Assembly: GCF_000764305.2 (NCBI RefSeq)
Contig: NW_025942347.1
Span: forward strand, 62,001-126,000
DNA length: 64,000 bases
Direction: 5' to 3'
Origin: Hyalella azteca
Lineage: Eukaryota; Arthropoda; Malacostraca; Amphipoda; Hyalellidae
This document shows, in pieces, positions 60,910-64,000 of the stretch. The notes under the pieces are model-generated. The model did no database searches, was not told the DNA's origin, and was given only the letters and a program-made list of their open reading frames with translations. Every line of letters begins with the position of its first letter. Positions within the stretch are counted from its first letter, which is position 1. A program made the translations under genes and the position numbers.

Positions 60910-63900
60910 GCCGTTCAAGCTTAACGTTCAATAGCTTCATGAAAAATTAGCAGCAAATCTGAAGCACTGCTCTCATGATAAGTGTAATTCGTGTGTTGAG
61001 TTGGTATGCAGTAAATACCTATCAAAAAACTTTGAATTGCCGTACAAAATGTCAAGATTGACTTATATATTACATAACAAATGGGTTTTGACGCTCCTTT
61101 TAAAGTAACTATCATGCTAATACATGTATAAAAGAAACAGAAATGGCATTTATCGGATAAACTTATATGCTCTTAGAATCGACTAGAATGAAAAAAAAAA
61201 ATTACTTGGTTTGTTTACAGATCAAGGGTCTTGACATAAATGAATTCTCATGATATATTTTGTGAGATGCAGTTTTCTAAATGGATCGCCAGTGAAAAAA
61301 AAATTTTGAAGTAAGTTACGTATCATCAATCCCAAATAATGATCGTTTATGTTGGTATTTCAGACATGTAAATTGAAGATATAAAAAAAAATTTCTGACA
61401 TCTTAAATTTCTTCGCGTGACATTCCAATAATGATTATCATATAGTTTCTCAAATCGCTTTCACAACTTCTAACCTTGGAAGACTCGCAGTATTAGATGT
61501 TTGGTTACCGTACTGTATGATGTTCAAATTGCAAATAATGCCCTTTATTTGATTGGTTCATCGTTGATTAGTCAATATAAGCAATGAACTCTGTAGAATC
61601 TGCATTAATCGTTCGCAGGATACGTACGTGCATTGTAAGACGATGGCTACTCTCTTAATTGAATTTACGCACATATGCAGGTTTGTGCCGAACATGATTG
61701 AGCATTGCAAGCTCCTTGTATTTTTTTGTCGAAGCTCCTCTTCCACATTTCGTGGCAAAAAAAAAAAAAATTCTGTAAACTTTTTCGATGTACGTGGTCA
61801 ACATTGACCCAAGTTTTTTTCTCAAGTGTTCAATGCTCATCTTCCGGAACGCGAATATGTTCGATTTCGAGAAATGAAAGTTAAATGAATCAGTGTTCAG
61901 TGCAATATGCGTATATCGTATTCCTTTTATCAGCCGCCACTAAATTGCTCAGTAAGCATTAATTGAAATTTGATTTAGTAGAGAAACACGTTTCAATTTT
62001 GCTAAGCCTTCACCCGGAAGTGAGTCAAACTAATAATTTACTTTCTTCATGGTTTCCATTCATATTCTCATGCGAATTTCAAGCTCCATAAAGCCATAGA
62101 AATTACTCTAATTGCCTCCTCGTGAGAATAAGCACAATAAAGCGTAGGAAGACCTGAAGGTCGCTAGTGTAACCCAGAAGTTGGCTCAGGAAATGATTGT
62201 TTGGAACTGCGTTCGAGCAAAAACTTGAACTCGGCGCCAAAAGGACTCTCAGCACGATCACGGGTGAATTTTAGAAGACATGGCCTCCAGCTTCTCAACG
62301 AAAAAGAAAAAAAAACACGAAAAGTAAAGGAATCGGCAACAGGCCATGGGCCTATTATCTTCAGGGAAAACACTTCTATTCTATTCAAGCTCATGGCCGG
62401 CGACAATATTCAATAGGGATAAATTAACGCTTTGTATTAGGTCATGGGGTTTTGCGGTCGATAAGTGCTTAAATAATGTGGATATATAAACAAATATTGA
62501 TGGAAGATGTACCGAGACATATCATTTTGTTTATTATATACTTCCACCACCAAATTGTTAGCAACAGTTACGTTAGCATCACATTGCATTAAATACACTT
62601 TCTTTATTCACTATTTCATCAATAATGTTAGTCCTGTCTATAATATTTATTGATCTAATGTCATATAATTGCAGCAAAGAGGTTTAACGCTACAATGAAA
62701 ATTCTATTATATTTTCATTTAATTTACATAAAGCAGTTGCCGCTAATAAGTGATTTTTAAAAATTCCATCTAATAATATCAGCCTCCATTTTTAGGTTTA
62801 TATTCTAGAAATTGTAAGCTGAAAAACTTATTATTAAATTTGTATAGTTTCGTTATCGTTACAGGTTTGAATATTTTCTTGTATGTATTTTGCGTGGCTG
62901 TTTCATAAGATACTTAACTTGCTTCCTTATTATGAAGGTTCTGTTGTTTAAGCTTCAGGTTATTTCTAGTTGTGTTGACAGACTCAGACTCACTCGTGCA
63001 TGCGTCTGACCTAGCTACTCTTGCACCGCATGTCAACATGAACAGGGGTTTCTTAATGACCTTGTATGCACCTAGAAATCAACGCAGTTGATACAAGAAA
63101 CTACTATTCGTATTTTCCACTTGTCAGCTCAAATTCAGTCACCATTATTTCATATGCACGAGAAAACTTCCACGATTCAATTTAATATTTAATTAAATGT
63201 TCAACTTTTAAGCCAGATTATTTTTGTTATACTCACCATGCTCTAAATTCGGATTCAATAATCAACTTCAATCAATAAAAATTTGATGCTGGCGATGCAT
63301 GTCACTACAAGTGGTGATTTTAAATGAACATTAAAGTAGCAATGGCAGCTGAAACTTGCGACACGTTCTTCGTCAGTCAACTAATAACTGAATTAGTAGC
63401 TCTTTCGTCCACACTCTTTCGTCGTTAGTAGCTCTTTCGTCCTCCACAAAAATGCTGTTGAAATTTTAGAATTTTATAGTCATAAGTGAAAAGAACGCGA
63501 TTGTAAATCGTTTCCGTTAGAGCGCAGCGACGAAGGAATGTCAAATGTGATCGTAATGAATGTGACAGAGAACGAAAATCAACCTAATATAACGTCTCCA
63601 CAATAGCATTCATGCCGACATTCTATAAAGATCCACGTAAATCGAAAAATGGCAAACGAAAAACTATCCCCATCAAACGCAGCCATTTTTTCTGTGGTCT
63701 GAAAAAATGATCATGAAACGACATAATTACTGCAAGCCGCCGTGATCTAGTTGGGGCTTTTATAATAAAACAACATAAGAATCAACTAAATGAAAACATA
63801 GTAAATTCTGATTATTAGCTATACACAGACACAAAGTACCCCATCTTATGAGGTACCATTATTTTTCATCAAAGTACCTCAGGCCAAAGAAAAATTTCCG

Positions 63901-63924
63901 CGATTTTAAAGACATTTCATTTTT
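60910..63924. other. No supportable gene
   Basis: A GC-richer patch at 62150-62410 is open on both strands (71 and 80 codons), which suggests composition. A 14-A run occurs at about 61757. A short pair, TTAGTAGCTCTTTCGTCC, is repeated at about 63393 and 63426. Nothing else is supported. Confidence 0.5.
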
Positions 63925-64000
63925 ATCGCATTTTCTCGTTTATGGAAAAAATGCACTATTGTGCTCGCTATGTCCGATCGTCCGTCCGTCCGTGACTTCA
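63925..64000. mobile_element. Foldback (MITE-like) element, copy 2, inverted and cut by the window edge
   Basis: CGCATTTTCTCGTTTATGGA, then AAAAATGCACTATTGTGCTC, GCTATGTCCG and GTCCGTCCGTCCGTGAC are the reverse complement of the right two thirds of the element at 42595-42710, with few differences. The expected far terminal repeat lies beyond the window. Confidence 0.8.

Noticed and set aside
62164..62416. Overlapping 80- and 71-codon frames on opposite strands
   Set aside because: Both strands open together points to local composition, and neither peptide shows a recognisable pattern.

Overview
This is AT-rich, gene-poor, repeat-rich nuclear DNA of a eukaryote, most likely an arthropod. The evidence is large intron-like spacing, exons with consensus splice sites, a GC-rich exon in AT-rich surroundings, and many minisatellites and hairpins. 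There are no bacterial-style gene runs, ribosomal RNA genes or recognisable tRNA genes. I cannot name the species.

Only one coding segment is strongly supported. It is a minus-strand exon at 112-289 encoding a membrane-spanning helix, with a clear acceptor (291-290) and donor (GTAAGA, starting at 111). A short minus-strand exon at 6978-7007 (ATG in strong start context, donor GTATGA) ends in the phase the transmembrane exon needs. Together they suggest the 5' end of a gene for a type II (N-terminus inside) single-pass membrane protein, transcribed leftward out of the window. GC-rich minus-strand segments at 45078-45129 and 46059-46273 could be earlier exons of this or another gene, but that is speculative.

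On the plus strand, three segments (16809-16840, 21485-21690, 26246-26289) have plausible splice sites and matching phases. Joined, they would encode a helical, coiled-coil-like polypeptide; this is a hypothesis. Other isolated exon-like pieces are listed with low confidence. Chance ORFs of 60-100 codons are expected in this much sequence, so most long ORFs were left out.

The rest is intron or intergenic DNA shaped by repeats. Tandem arrays: 38 bp (1-105 and 11985-12685), 28 bp (3768-4214, with a 196-bp higher-order period, and 23132-23310), 32 bp (30339-30556, 56305-56395, 57200-57305), 76 bp (33126-33581), 114 bp (4251-4468) and 12 bp (55350-55600). There are older direct duplications, several perfect or near-perfect snap-back hairpins, and a foldback element (42595-42710) with a second, inverted copy running off the right edge (63925-64000).

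One item is not biological: 12244-12278, inside the 38-bp array, is the back-to-back Tn5 mosaic-end sequence of a Nextera mate-pair junction adapter. The assembly there is chimeric or unreliable. I found no convincing new multi-gene biological system; the items most worth checking are the adapter, the membrane-protein gene start, the duplicated splice acceptor and the hairpin set.
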